DNA of 8,764 nucleotides from Prevotellaceae bacterium (GTDB taxonomy: Bacteria > Bacteroidota > Bacteroidia > Bacteroidales > UBA932): positions 1 through 8,764 of the forward strand of contig JAIROF010000111.1 of the NCBI GenBank assembly GCA_031257655.1, in the 5' to 3' direction. The notes under the pieces are model-generated. The model was given only the letters and a program-made list of their open reading frames with translations. It was not told the origin of the DNA and did not search any database. Below, piece by piece: positions 1-6,751 of this stretch. The position numbers and the translations under genes were made by a program. Every line of letters begins with the position of its first letter. Position 1 is the stretch's first letter.

Positions 1-325
1 GTTCCACACCAGAATATCCGAAATTATTCGAATCTACATTGAGGACAGGTACAGCATTCAGGCTATGGAGGAAACCTCGGAGGAGATTTTGAGAGACTTG
101 GAGCAGAACAACCTCTGCCCCAAAGAGCAGCTGGACGCCCTCCGCGATGTGTTTTTTACAAAGGTGTTCACGAGCTCGCTACGCTCGGTTGATATTGTTC
201 CCCTACGGGGAATCGGAGCGAACCGGAGCGAACCGGAGCTCGGCGTAGCCAATGCACAAAATATACCCGCGTACAGCATAAATACGAATAACATAACTCC
301 GGCGCAAGGCATTTACAAGCCCTGA
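1..325 (+). CDS. Partial 3' end of Bat-cluster-like hypothetical protein, tail apparently replaced
   Basis: The reading frame is open from base 2, before the first ATG (65), to TGA at 323-325, so this is the end of a gene that starts outside the window. The first ~53 residues contain an EIIRIYIEDRY helix followed by AMEETSEEIL. From memory this resembles the cytoplasmic C-terminal part of a small membrane-anchored protein in Bacteroidetes MoxR/DUF58/von Willebrand (Bat-type) clusters; its role is not well defined. In those proteins I expect an LVKFAK-type segment after the LRDVFFT equivalent. Here the frame instead enters low-complexity sequence at about 161 (FTSSLRSVDIVPLRG) that coincides with a palindrome and 10-bp repeats. 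The last ~55 codons are therefore probably not native. Family assignment is tentative; that it is a coding 3' end is more secure. Confidence 0.5.
   Translation, partial: FHTRISEIIRIYIEDRYSIQAMEETSEEILRDLEQNNLCPKEQLDALRDVFFTKVFTSSLRSVDIVPLRGIGANRSEPELGVANAQNIPAYSINTNNITPAQGIYKP
171..242. repeat. Imperfect palindrome with nested hairpin and three 10-bp tandem units
   Basis: The outer arms, 171-190 and 221-242, both read CGAGCTC...CGCTC...GGTT in opposite orientation, with small gaps. Inside, 198-212 is a perfect 6-bp stem (TTCCCC/GGGGAA) with loop TAC. Bases 211-240 are three decamers: AATCGGAGCG, AACCGGAGCG, AACCGGAGCT. The structure lies inside the reading frame of the upstream gene and looks like a dispersed intergenic repeat that invaded the gene's 3' end. 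Confidence 0.6.
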
Positions 326-500
326 AGGGGCAATCACCTACCGTAGTAAAACCCCATGCTGCTTTTCACGCAGCCTCCTTTGGAGAGAAGCCGGGGGTGA
401 GGTTTAGCACAAAAACGCTGAGTGTACCCCCACGAGGTAGCGGCGCCGAGGCGAAGTTCGGCGCTGCGGGAGCATGGCAAGGCGCCTTTTTTATTAACAG
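326..500. other. Non-coding spacer, repeat-derived, no gene seen
   Basis: I find no credible gene here. A short GCCC/GGGC hairpin spans 319-331 around the preceding stop codon. The rest has the look of degraded palindromic repeat DNA (for example around 341-410), and the spacer ends in the terminator-like structure at 440-492. No tRNA cloverleaf or riboswitch was recognised. Confidence 0.4.
440..492 (+). terminator. Possible intrinsic terminator upstream of the glycogen gene
   Basis: Bases 440-449 (GCGGCGCCGA) pair with 458-467 (TCGGCGCTGC) with one G-U pair and an 8-nt loop. A GGCGCC at 481-486, able to pair with 442-447 instead, is followed directly by six T (487-492). The T-run is adjacent only to the second GGCGCC, so termination would rely on the alternative pairing. 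It would end transcription from the upstream cluster. Confidence 0.35.
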
Positions 501-534
501 TTGGCAAACCGTGTATTTTTTTTCCGTACCTTTG
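501..534 (+). promoter_or_regulatory. Bacteroidetes-type promoter of the glycogen fusion gene
   Basis: TACCTTTG at 527-534 matches the -7 consensus TAnnTTTG exactly. A TTG at 501-503, 23 nt upstream, may serve as the -33 element, although the spacing is slightly long. The ATG at 568 is 33 bases beyond the box, leaving a short leader. No strong Shine-Dalgarno sequence is visible, which is usual for this phylum. Confidence 0.55.
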
Positions 535-567
535 GACGCTTTTTTGTAGGCTTATAACGAAATTAAC

Positions 568-3500
568 ATGAAAAAAGAAACATTAAACAGCCCGGACTAC
601 CTGTTTGAGGTCAGCTGGGAGGTTTGCAACAAGGTGGGCGGCATTCATACGGTGGTTTCGACCAAGGCGCACAGCATGTCGCGCGAGGTAAAGCGCCACA
701 TCATGGTAGGCCCCGATGTGCTGAACGAATCGGCCGGCAGCGTCGAATTTATCGAAGATTTGCAGCTGCTCAAGGCGTGGCGCCTCAAGGTGCAGGAGGA
801 GGGCGTGCGCATCCGCATTGGCCGCTGGGATATCGCCGGATCGCCCACTACCATTCTGGTAGATTACACCTCATTTATTTCGCAAAAGGATAGAATCTTT
901 TCGGAGTTCTGGGAAACGTACAAGCTCGACTCCATCTCCGGGCAGTGGGACTACATAGAGCCTGCCCTGTTTGGCTACGCCACCGGCAAGGTGATAGAGA
1001 GCTACCTGCGCTTTAACCTCTCCCTGCGCCACCGCGTGGTTGCCGTTTTCCACGAGTGGATGACCGGCTCGGGGCTCCTCTACCTCAAGAGCCACGTGCC
1101 GCAGGTGGGCACCATGTTCACCACGCACGCCACCGTCATGGGGCGCTGCATTGCGGGCAACGGCCTGCCGCTCTACAGCGGCCTCAACAGCTACGACGTC
1201 GACTTTAAGGCGCGCGAGTTCAACGTTACGGCAAAGCTTTCGCTGGAGCGCTGCGCCGCCCAGCACGCCGACTGCTTCTCCACCGTGAGCGACATCACCG
1301 CCCAGGAGTGCAAAGCCTTCCTGGGGAAGAAGGTCGATCTGGTAACGCCCAACGGTTTCGACAACAGCTTTGTCCCCTCCGACGAAGATTTTGAGGCCGC
1401 GCGGCAGGACGGCCGGGCAAAGCTGCTGGAGGTGGCCGAAGCGCTGCTCGGCTGCCCGGCCGCAGCCAACACCCTGCTGGTGGGCATAAGCGGGCGCTAC
1501 GAATTTAAGAATAAGGGGATAGACGTGTTCATTGAATCGCTGGGGCAGCTCAACCAGTCGCCCGGCCTCCGCCGCCCCATCTACGCCTTTATCCTTGTGC
1601 CGGCGGGGCACCACGGCCCCCGCAAGGACTTGCTCTACAACCTCGCCAACAAGGGCGCCGCCCAGCCGCCGGAGGAAAAGTACACCACCCACGGGCTGGT
1701 GGACACGCAGTACGACCCGGCGCTGAGCCTCGCGCGCCGCGTGGGGCTGGCCAACCGCCCGGAGGATAAGGTGAAGCTCTTCTTTTGCCCCTCCTACCTC
1801 AACGGCGCCGACGGCGTGTTCAACAAAAAGTACTACGACCTCCTCATCGGGCTCGACCTGTCCATCTTCCCGTCCTACTACGAGCCGTGGGGCTACACGC
1901 CGATGGAGAGCGTGGCCTTCCGGGTGCCCACCATCACCACCACGCTCGCCGGATTTGGCCTGTGGGTCAACGTTCACTACCAGTCCGACCACCCGGGCAT
2001 TGAGGTGATAGCGCGAAAAGACGGAAACGACGCCGCCGTGGTGGACGATATGGTGAAAAAGGTGCTCGAGCACGCCGACCTATCGGGCAGCGACTTTGAG
2101 GCTGTGCGCGAAAACGCCAGGCAGGTCTCCTCCATTGCCCTCTGGGATAACCTGATTTACTACTACAAAAAGGCGTTCAGCATTGCCCTCGACAAGGTTG
2201 ACAGCCGCATGGAGAGCGTCATCAGCCAAATGCGCGAGGAGGTTACCCCGTACGTCAACACCATCCCGCAGACCAACCAGCCGATGTGGAACCGCATCAT
2301 TGTCCAGAAAAACATCCCGCAAAACCTCGCCTCGCTCGAGGAGCTGTCAAAAAACCTCTGGTGGAGCTGGAACCCGGAGGCGGTGGAGCTCTTCAAGTCC
2401 ATCGACAAGCCGCTGTGGGTGCAGAGCGGGTACAACCCCATCGCCTTTCTGGGGATGCTTTCGCTCACGCGCTACCAGGCGCTGGAGAAAGACCGCGACT
2501 TTTTGGCGCGGCTCGCCTCCGTTTACGCCGACTTTAAGCGCTACATGGCGCAGAAGTCGGCCCTGTTCGACGCCCACCTCGGCAACACCCCCGCCCAAGA
2601 CCGGCTGCCCGAGCACGCCGACGTGGTGCGCTACAAGGTGGCCTACTTTAGCATGGAGTACGGCCTGCACACCTCCCTCAAGATATACTCCGGCGGGCTG
2701 GGCATCCTGGCCGGCGACTACCTCAAGGAGGCGAGCGACAAGGGCACGCCCATGGTTGGCGTAGGCCTGCTGTACCGCTACGGCTACTTTTCGCAAAAGC
2801 TTTCGGCAACCGGCGATCAGGTGGCAGAGTACGACGACCAGGACTTCATGAAAATCCCCGCCTACCCCGTGCGCGACAAGGACAACAAGTGGGTCACCGT
2901 GAGCTTCGCCATGCCCGGGCGAACGGTGTTTGCGCACGTATGGCGCGTCAACGTTGGCCGCACCGAGCTCTACCTGCTCGACACCGACTTCGAAGACAAC
3001 CTGCCGGAGGACAGAAGCATTACCCACCAGCTCTACGGAGGAAACTGGGAAAACCGCCTCAAGCAGGAGCTCATGCTGGGCGTTGGCGGCATTCGCGCCC
3101 TGCGCGCCCTGGGCATAGCGGCCGACGTGTACCACTGCAACGAAGGGCACGCCGCCTTTATTGGCTTAGAGCGCATCCGCGAGCTCGTGCACGAAAAAAA
3201 CCTCACCTTCTCCGAAGCGCTGGAGGTTGTCCGCGCATCCTCGCTCTTCACCACCCACACGCCCGTCCCCGCAGGCCACGACACCTTCGACGAAGGGCTC
3301 CTCCGCACCTACATATCGCACTACCCCCAGCGCCTCAAAACCTCGTGGGAAGACCTGATGAAGCTCGGAAAGGTGAACGCCGGAGACCCCGGCGAAAAGT
3401 TTTCGATGAGCAACCTGGCCTGCAGCTGCTCGCAGGAGGTGAACGGCGTGAGCTGGCTGCACGGAAAGGTGAGCCGCGAAATCCTCTGCGGCCTCTGGCC

Positions 3501-4875
3501 AGGATACCAGCCCGAAGAGCTCCACATCGGCTACGTGACCAACGGCGTGCACTACGATACCTGGACCTCCAGCGAGTGGAAGCGCCTGCAAACCGAAGCC
3601 TTTGGCCCCGAATTTAAGGAGCACCACTACGACAAAAGCTGCTTTGACGGAATATACAGCGTGCCCGACGAAAAAATCTGGGCAATCCGGCAGGAGCTCC
3701 GCAACAAGCTGATGCGCTACATCCGGCAGCGCCTTGGCGACAGCAAAATCCTCAAGTACCACACGCCGCGACAAATAGTGGAAATTAAGGAGATGTTTCG
3801 CGACGACATCCTCACCATCGGCTTTGCCCGACGCTTTGCAACCTACAAGCGGGCGCACCTGCTCTTCAAAAATCTGGACAGGCTCAACAACATCGTCAAC
3901 AACCCGCAAATGCCCGTACAGTTCGTCTTTGCCGGAAAAGCGCACCCCGCCGACCGGGCCGGGCAAGACCTGATAAAGCGCATCGTGGAAATATCGAAGT
4001 ACCCGCAGTTCATTGGCAAAATCCTCTTCCTGCAAAACTACGACATGCGCGTGGCGCGTAAAATGGTAACCGGCGTTGACGTGTGGATGAACACGCCCAC
4101 CCGCCCGCTCGAAGCCTCGGGAACCAGCGGCGAAAAGGCCGTCATGAACGGCGTGATGAACCTCTCGGTGCTCGACGGCTGGTGGGTAGAGGGATACCGG
4201 GAAGGCGCCGGCTGGGCGCTGCCGATGGAGCGCTCGTACGAGCATCAGGATTTTCAGGACGAGCTCGACTCGGAAACCATCTACGCCCTGATCGAAAACG
4301 AAATCGCCCCGAAATTCTACAAGCGCAACGAGCGCAACATCCCCACCGAATGGGTGAAGATGGTAAAGGATACCATCGCAAAGGTGGCGTCGAACTTCAC
4401 CACCAACCGCATGCTGCAAGACTACGAGGAGCGATACTACAACAAGCTCTACGCGCGGAGCAGCGACGTCTGCAAAAACGATTTTGCCAAGGCAAAAGAG
4501 ATAGCCGAGTGGAAAAGGCGCGTAAGCCGGCACTGGGGCAGCATTGAGGTGATTTTCCGGAAGCGCCTCAACATGCAGGAGGACGAGGTCATGCTGGGAA
4601 ACGTGTACCAGTCGGAGGTGCAGCTGGACATTGCCTCGCTCGACCCCGAAGATGTGGGCGTAGAAATGGTCGTGGCTGAGCAGGATGCTACCGGTGGAAT
4701 GAAGATCATAAACACCTCGGAGTACACCTGCGTATCGCACGTCGGCTCCGTCGCCACCTACGCCATCGACGTGCTGCCCGAAAAGCCCGGCGTCATCTTC
4801 GCCGGCGTTCGCCTCTACGCAAAGCACCCCGACCTCCCACACCGGCAAGACTTTGCCCTCGTGAAATGGATATAA
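568..4875 (+). CDS. Fused GT3 glycogen synthase / GT35 alpha-glucan phosphorylase
   Basis: A 1435-residue cytoplasmic protein with two enzymes in one chain. Residues 1 to ~560 resemble eukaryotic-type (GT3) glycogen synthase: FEVSWEV and NKVGGI near 13-26, a HEWMTG segment, FTTHAT, and YYEPWGYTPME, whose E439 and E447 form the E-x7-E pair of retaining transferases. This half should extend alpha-1,4-glucan from a nucleotide sugar; whether UDP- or ADP-glucose cannot be told. Residues ~586-690 are a DUF3417-like region (NLWWSWNPE, 596-604). Residues ~690-1330 are the phosphorylase: AYFSMEYGLH (692-701), HCNEGHA (856-862), THTPVPAGHD (896-905), and EASGTSGEK with K1190 as the expected PLP lysine, releasing glucose-1-phosphate. 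A beta-rich tail follows to 1435. ATG 568 was chosen because the GT3 homology begins about 12 residues later and a promoter lies just upstream. No frame break is seen. Bacteroidales homologues are often labelled simply alpha-glucan family phosphorylase. Confidence 0.93.
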   Translation: MKKETLNSPDYLFEVSWEVCNKVGGIHTVVSTKAHSMSREVKRHIMVGPDVLNESAGSVEFIEDLQLLKAWRLKVQEEGVRIRIGRWDIAGSPTTILVDYTSFISQKDRIFSEFWETYKLDSISGQWDYIEPALFGYATGKVIESYLRFNLSLRHRVVAVFHEWMTGSGLLYLKSHVPQVGTMFTTHATVMGRCIAGNGLPLYSGLNSYDVDFKAREFNVTAKLSLERCAAQHADCFSTVSDITAQECKAFLGKKVDLVTPNGFDNSFVPSDEDFEAARQDGRAKLLEVAEALLGCPAAANTLLVGISGRYEFKNKGIDVFIESLGQLNQSPGLRRPIYAFILVPAGHHGPRKDLLYNLANKGAAQPPEEKYTTHGLVDTQYDPALSLARRVGLANRPEDKVKLFFCPSYLNGADGVFNKKYYDLLIGLDLSIFPSYYEPWGYTPMESVAFRVPTITTTLAGFGLWVNVHYQSDHPGIEVIARKDGNDAAVVDDMVKKVLEHADLSGSDFEAVRENARQVSSIALWDNLIYYYKKAFSIALDKVDSRMESVISQMREEVTPYVNTIPQTNQPMWNRIIVQKNIPQNLASLEELSKNLWWSWNPEAVELFKSIDKPLWVQSGYNPIAFLGMLSLTRYQALEKDRDFLARLASVYADFKRYMAQKSALFDAHLGNTPAQDRLPEHADVVRYKVAYFSMEYGLHTSLKIYSGGLGILAGDYLKEASDKGTPMVGVGLLYRYGYFSQKLSATGDQVAEYDDQDFMKIPAYPVRDKDNKWVTVSFAMPGRTVFAHVWRVNVGRTELYLLDTDFEDNLPEDRSITHQLYGGNWENRLKQELMLGVGGIRALRALGIAADVYHCNEGHAAFIGLERIRELVHEKNLTFSEALEVVRASSLFTTHTPVPAGHDTFDEGLLRTYISHYPQRLKTSWEDLMKLGKVNAGDPGEKFSMSNLACSCSQEVNGVSWLHGKVSREILCGLWPGYQPEELHIGYVTNGVHYDTWTSSEWKRLQTEAFGPEFKEHHYDKSCFDGIYSVPDEKIWAIRQELRNKLMRYIRQRLGDSKILKYHTPRQIVEIKEMFRDDILTIGFARRFATYKRAHLLFKNLDRLNNIVNNPQMPVQFVFAGKAHPADRAGQDLIKRIVEISKYPQFIGKILFLQNYDMRVARKMVTGVDVWMNTPTRPLEASGTSGEKAVMNGVMNLSVLDGWWVEGYREGAGWALPMERSYEHQDFQDELDSETIYALIENEIAPKFYKRNERNIPTEWVKMVKDTIAKVASNFTTNRMLQDYEERYYNKLYARSSDVCKNDFAKAKEIAEWKRRVSRHWGSIEVIFRKRLNMQEDEVMLGNVYQSEVQLDIASLDPEDVGVEMVVAEQDATGGMKIINTSEYTCVSHVGSVATYAIDVLPEKPGVIFAGVRLYAKHPDLPHRQDFALVKWI

Positions 4876-4877
4876 GA

Positions 4878-4926
4878 GAATTAGGAATTAGGAATTAAGA
4901 ATTAAGAATTAAGAATTAGGAATTGG
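4878..4926. repeat. Heptamer tandem array GAATTAR, 7 copies
   Basis: Seven consecutive 7-bp units begin 2 bases after the glycogen gene stop codon. The units read GAATTAG twice, GAATTAA three times, GAATTAG, then GAATTGG. All differences are A/G transitions and identical units sit together in blocks, as expected if the array grew by local duplication. Confidence 0.9.
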
Positions 4927-4939
4927 CGCAGGCGTGTAG

Positions 4940-4958
4940 GGGCGGGGTTTGCCCGCCC
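4940..4958. repeat. GC-rich perfect hairpin (GGGCGGG/CCCGCCC)
   Basis: A perfect 7-bp stem, 4940-4946 with 4952-4958, closes a GTTTG loop 65 bases after the glycogen gene stop. It could act as its transcription terminator, but what follows is AATTAGAAAATT rather than a T-run. Equally it may be a member of the GTAGGGGCGGG-type palindromic repeats that I recall as dispersed in many bacterial genomes. Confidence 0.5.
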
Positions 4959-5002
4959 AATTAGAAAATTGTACGGCGCTTGGCAGGGGTTTTGTGCGAA
5001 AA

Positions 5003-5099
5003 TAGCGCGCTGATGGCGCAGATTTTTAATGATTTATGCGGATTTTAGCCGCTTCCCCATCTGCGTAAATCATTAAAAATCTGTGTCATCAGCATGCTA
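5003..5099 (+). repeat. Long hairpin, 35 continuous base pairs (41 with one mismatch)
   Basis: Arms 5009-5043 and 5059-5093 are inverted copies of one AT-rich repeat around a 15-nt loop (5044-5058). Thirty-one positions are Watson-Crick and the other four are G-T, so a + strand RNA would pair along the whole 35-bp arm. The stem extends outward to 5003/5099 with one more G-U pair and one mismatch (5008/5094). On the - strand the same positions become A-C mismatches. It lies between the glycogen gene and the dihydrofolate reductase gene. Confidence 0.85.
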
Positions 5100-5138
5100 A
5101 AAAAACAAATCGCAATTTTTGACCGCGCAGGTATAAGT

Positions 5139-5225
5139 ATTCTGCATTCTGCATTCTACATTCTACATTTTACATTTTACATTTTACATTCTGCATTCTG
5201 CATTCTGCATTATTTTACATTTTAT
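5139..5225. repeat. Heptamer tandem array ATTYTRC, 10 perfect copies plus 2 more
   Basis: Ten contiguous 7-bp units span 5139-5208: ATTCTGC x2, ATTCTAC x2, ATTTTAC x3, ATTCTGC x3. After a 3-base interruption come ATTTTAC (5212-5218) and ATTTTAT (5219-5225). Variation is confined to unit positions 4 and 6 and consists of transitions, apart from the last base of the final unit. The array ends one base before the TTG start of the next gene, occupying the place where its promoter and ribosome binding site should be. Confidence 0.92.
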
Positions 5226-5226
5226 T

Positions 5227-5730
5227 TTGGATTCTGAAAAAATCTCCATAGTCGTAGCCGTGGCAGACAACGGCGTTATTGGCAGCGCCAACCAGCTGCC
5301 GTGGCGTATTCCGGAGGACTTGAAGCGCTTTAGGCAGCTCACCACCGGCCACGCCGTCATCATGGGGCGCAAAACCTTTGCGTCCATCGGGAAGCCTCTC
5401 CCCAACAGGAAAAACATTGTCATATCGCAAACCATGCCCGCATCCGGCGGCGATAGCTTGGCGGTAGCCCGCTCGCTGGAGGAGGCGTTGCAGGCGGCGC
5501 AGGGCGACGAGGTGTTCATCATTGGCGGCGACAGCATTTACCGTCAGGCGCTGCCGCTGGCGCAGCGCCTGCACGTTACCCACGTGCACGCCAGCGTCGA
5601 GGGCGATGCCTTCTTTCCCGAAATATCCGAAAAGGATTGGGTACAGGTAGCCCGCAGCAGCGCTATGACCTGCAACGTCAGCGGGCTGACGTTTACCTTT
5701 GCTACGTATCTCCGCAGCAAAGGCGCGTAA
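5227..5730 (+). CDS. folA: Dihydrofolate reductase
   Basis: A 167-residue cytoplasmic enzyme of usual DHFR length. It reduces dihydrofolate to tetrahydrofolate with NADPH, for thymidylate and purine synthesis, and is the target of trimethoprim. Motifs in order: ISIVVAVADNGVIG (6-19), QLPWRIPEDL with D31 at the place of E. coli catalytic D27, GRKTFASIG (47-55), PLPNR with R61 as the likely folate carboxylate contact, FIIGGDSIY (98-105, cofactor glycines), and VTHVHASVEGDAFFP (117-131) with T118. The start is TTG at 5227, because no ATG or GTG lies between the in-frame stop at 5134-5136 and the conserved core. That frame runs open through the whole heptamer array, so an extended N-terminus from a rare start cannot be excluded. 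No convincing promoter of its own is visible; readthrough from the glycogen gene is possible. Confidence 0.92.
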   Translation: MDSEKISIVVAVADNGVIGSANQLPWRIPEDLKRFRQLTTGHAVIMGRKTFASIGKPLPNRKNIVISQTMPASGGDSLAVARSLEEALQAAQGDEVFIIGGDSIYRQALPLAQRLHVTHVHASVEGDAFFPEISEKDWVQVARSSAMTCNVSGLTFTFATYLRSKGA

Positions 5731-5735
5731 AGAAG

Positions 5736-5772
5736 GCAGGGTGGGGGAGGGCAGTGTTACTCGCCGCCCTGC
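5736..5772 (+). terminator. Weak hairpin after folA, possible terminator
   Basis: Bases 5736-5744 (GCAGGGTGG) pair with 5764-5772 (CCGCCCTGC) with one G-U pair and a 19-nt loop, six bases after the folA stop. There is no T-run directly behind it, and its right arm runs into a dispersed repeat copy, so a terminator role is uncertain. Confidence 0.3.
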
Positions 5773-5799
5773 GTAAATCATAAAAAATCTGCGCCGTCT
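5769..5799 (+). repeat. Third copy of the CTGCGTAAATCAT dispersed motif
   Basis: The sequence CTGCGTAAATCAT followed by AAAAAATCTGCG matches the right arm of the hairpin at 5059-5093 with few changes, in the same orientation. Here it is a single copy without an inverted partner. It lies in the spacer between folA and the oppositely oriented TPR gene. Confidence 0.75.
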
Positions 5800-5908
5800 A
5801 CCGTGCTATTTTTACACAAAGCTATGCCGAGCGCAGTATATATCTACATCGGCAGCAGGCTATTCTGCGGGGCCGGAGATACAAAATTCATCATCCCAAA
5901 AATTTCTT
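5800..5908. other. Convergent intergenic spacer, nothing firm identified
   Basis: This stretch lies between the ends of folA (+) and the TPR gene (-). A small inverted repeat, TGCCGA at 5824-5829 with TCGGCA nearby downstream, is the only structure seen, and it lacks a T-run on either strand. A terminator for the pyk-TPR operon is expected here but I cannot point to one. Confidence 0.3.
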
Positions 5909-6751
5909 TTACCTGCAGTAGCGGTATCGCACCTTTCCTGCGTCGAGGTTTCCGTGCATTTCGGATTGCTCCAGCGCTTTGCAGGCTTCGGTTTTGCGCC
6001 CCAGCTTGCGCAGGATGTGCGCGTACTGTAGCCAGGTGTTGTGGTCGTTGGGATATTTTTTGAGGTAGGTGTGGTAGTCGGCGGCGGCAAAGCGGAGCGC
6101 CTCCGTTTGCTCGTACATTTGCGCGCGCGCCGCGTAGTACTTGCCCTCCTCGGGGTTGGCGGCGAGGCATTCGTTGATGAGGAGCAGGGCCTGCGTTACA
6201 TTTTTTTGCCCCCGGTACGCCAGCGCCAGCGCATAGCGCGCCTCCGTGTCCTGCTCGTGCGCTGCGAGGCGGCGCCGCAGGAGCGCTACGGCCTCCTTGT
6301 ACTTTTGGGCGTTGAGCGCGTACTCTCCGCAGGGTTTGCAGTGGGCGCTATCGTCGGGCCGGAGGCGGGTTAGGCGGGCGCAGTCGCCGTGCGCTTTTTT
6401 CCACTGCCCCAGCATCCCGTGCAGCCGCGCGCGGCGGTAGAGGTACAGGGGGTTGTTGGCGTCCTCCTTTAGCAGGTTGCTGTAGATGGCCAGGGCGGTT
6501 TTGTAGGAGCCAAGGCAGGTAAAGGCTTCGGCTTTGAGCTGCCGGTGTTCGCGGCTGAGCGTGTCGCGGCTGCGCTCGCGGTCTATGAGCATGTTCAGCG
6601 CATCTTCGCAGCGGCTGTAGGTGAGCGCCTGCAGCGCCTCTGCGGTAACGTCGTCGTCCGTCGGCTCGTCGTCCGCCGGAGCGCCGCCGGGCTGCGCGGA
6701 GGTTGCCGCCGCCAGCGCCAGCGCCATCAGCACAAAAACGCTACGACGCAT
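5909..6751 (-). CDS. Secreted tetratricopeptide-repeat protein
   Basis: A 280-residue protein with an N-terminal signal peptide: MRRS, then a hydrophobic stretch (residues 5-17), with likely cleavage near TSA-Q at 19/20. A short acidic linker (27-35, DDEPTDDDV) follows. Six helix-turn-helix units of ~34 residues fill the rest, roughly 70-100, 101-134, 136-168, 170-203, 204-237 and 238-268, with typical TPR positions (LGSYKTALAIY, YALALAYRG, YYAARAQMYEQ). It is probably periplasmic and a protein-protein scaffold; no catalytic domain is visible and the partner is unknown. Eight cysteines are present (48, 79, 124, 138, 141, 195, 257, 279), several of which could form disulfides after export. Its ATG lies inside the 3' end of pyk, with an AGGAAG ribosome-binding-like site at 6758-6763, so it is probably translated from the pyk transcript by coupling. 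Confidence 0.82.
   Translation of the reverse strand: MRRSVFVLMALALAAATSAQPGGAPADDEPTDDDVTAEALQALTYSRCEDALNMLIDRERSRDTLSREHRQLKAEAFTCLGSYKTALAIYSNLLKEDANNPLYLYRRARLHGMLGQWKKAHGDCARLTRLRPDDSAHCKPCGEYALNAQKYKEAVALLRRRLAAHEQDTEARYALALAYRGQKNVTQALLLINECLAANPEEGKYYAARAQMYEQTEALRFAAADYHTYLKKYPNDHNTWLQYAHILRKLGRKTEACKALEQSEMHGNLDAGKVRYRYCR

Noticed and set aside
65..325. 86-residue complete gene starting at ATG 65
   Set aside because: The frame is open upstream to base 2 with sequence that continues the same helical region, so ATG 65 is an internal methionine of a gene cut by the window edge.
440..500. Structured RNA gene or riboswitch before the glycogen gene
   Set aside because: Only a simple hairpin plus T-run is seen, it ends before the promoter at 501-534, and no known aptamer core was recognised.
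871..2073. 400-codon open frame antisense to the glycogen fusion (also 2347-3150 and 3166-4848)
   Set aside because: Shadow of a GC-rich gene: the products are rich in V, H, G and A without domains, while the + strand frame has clear enzyme motifs throughout.
5139..5225. CRISPR-like array
   Set aside because: Units are 7 bp, directly tandem and without spacers; no cas genes are present.
5803..6063. 86-codon + strand frame in the folA/TPR spacer
   Set aside because: Most of it is antisense to the TPR gene 3' end; the remainder is repeat-derived and has no motif or promoter.
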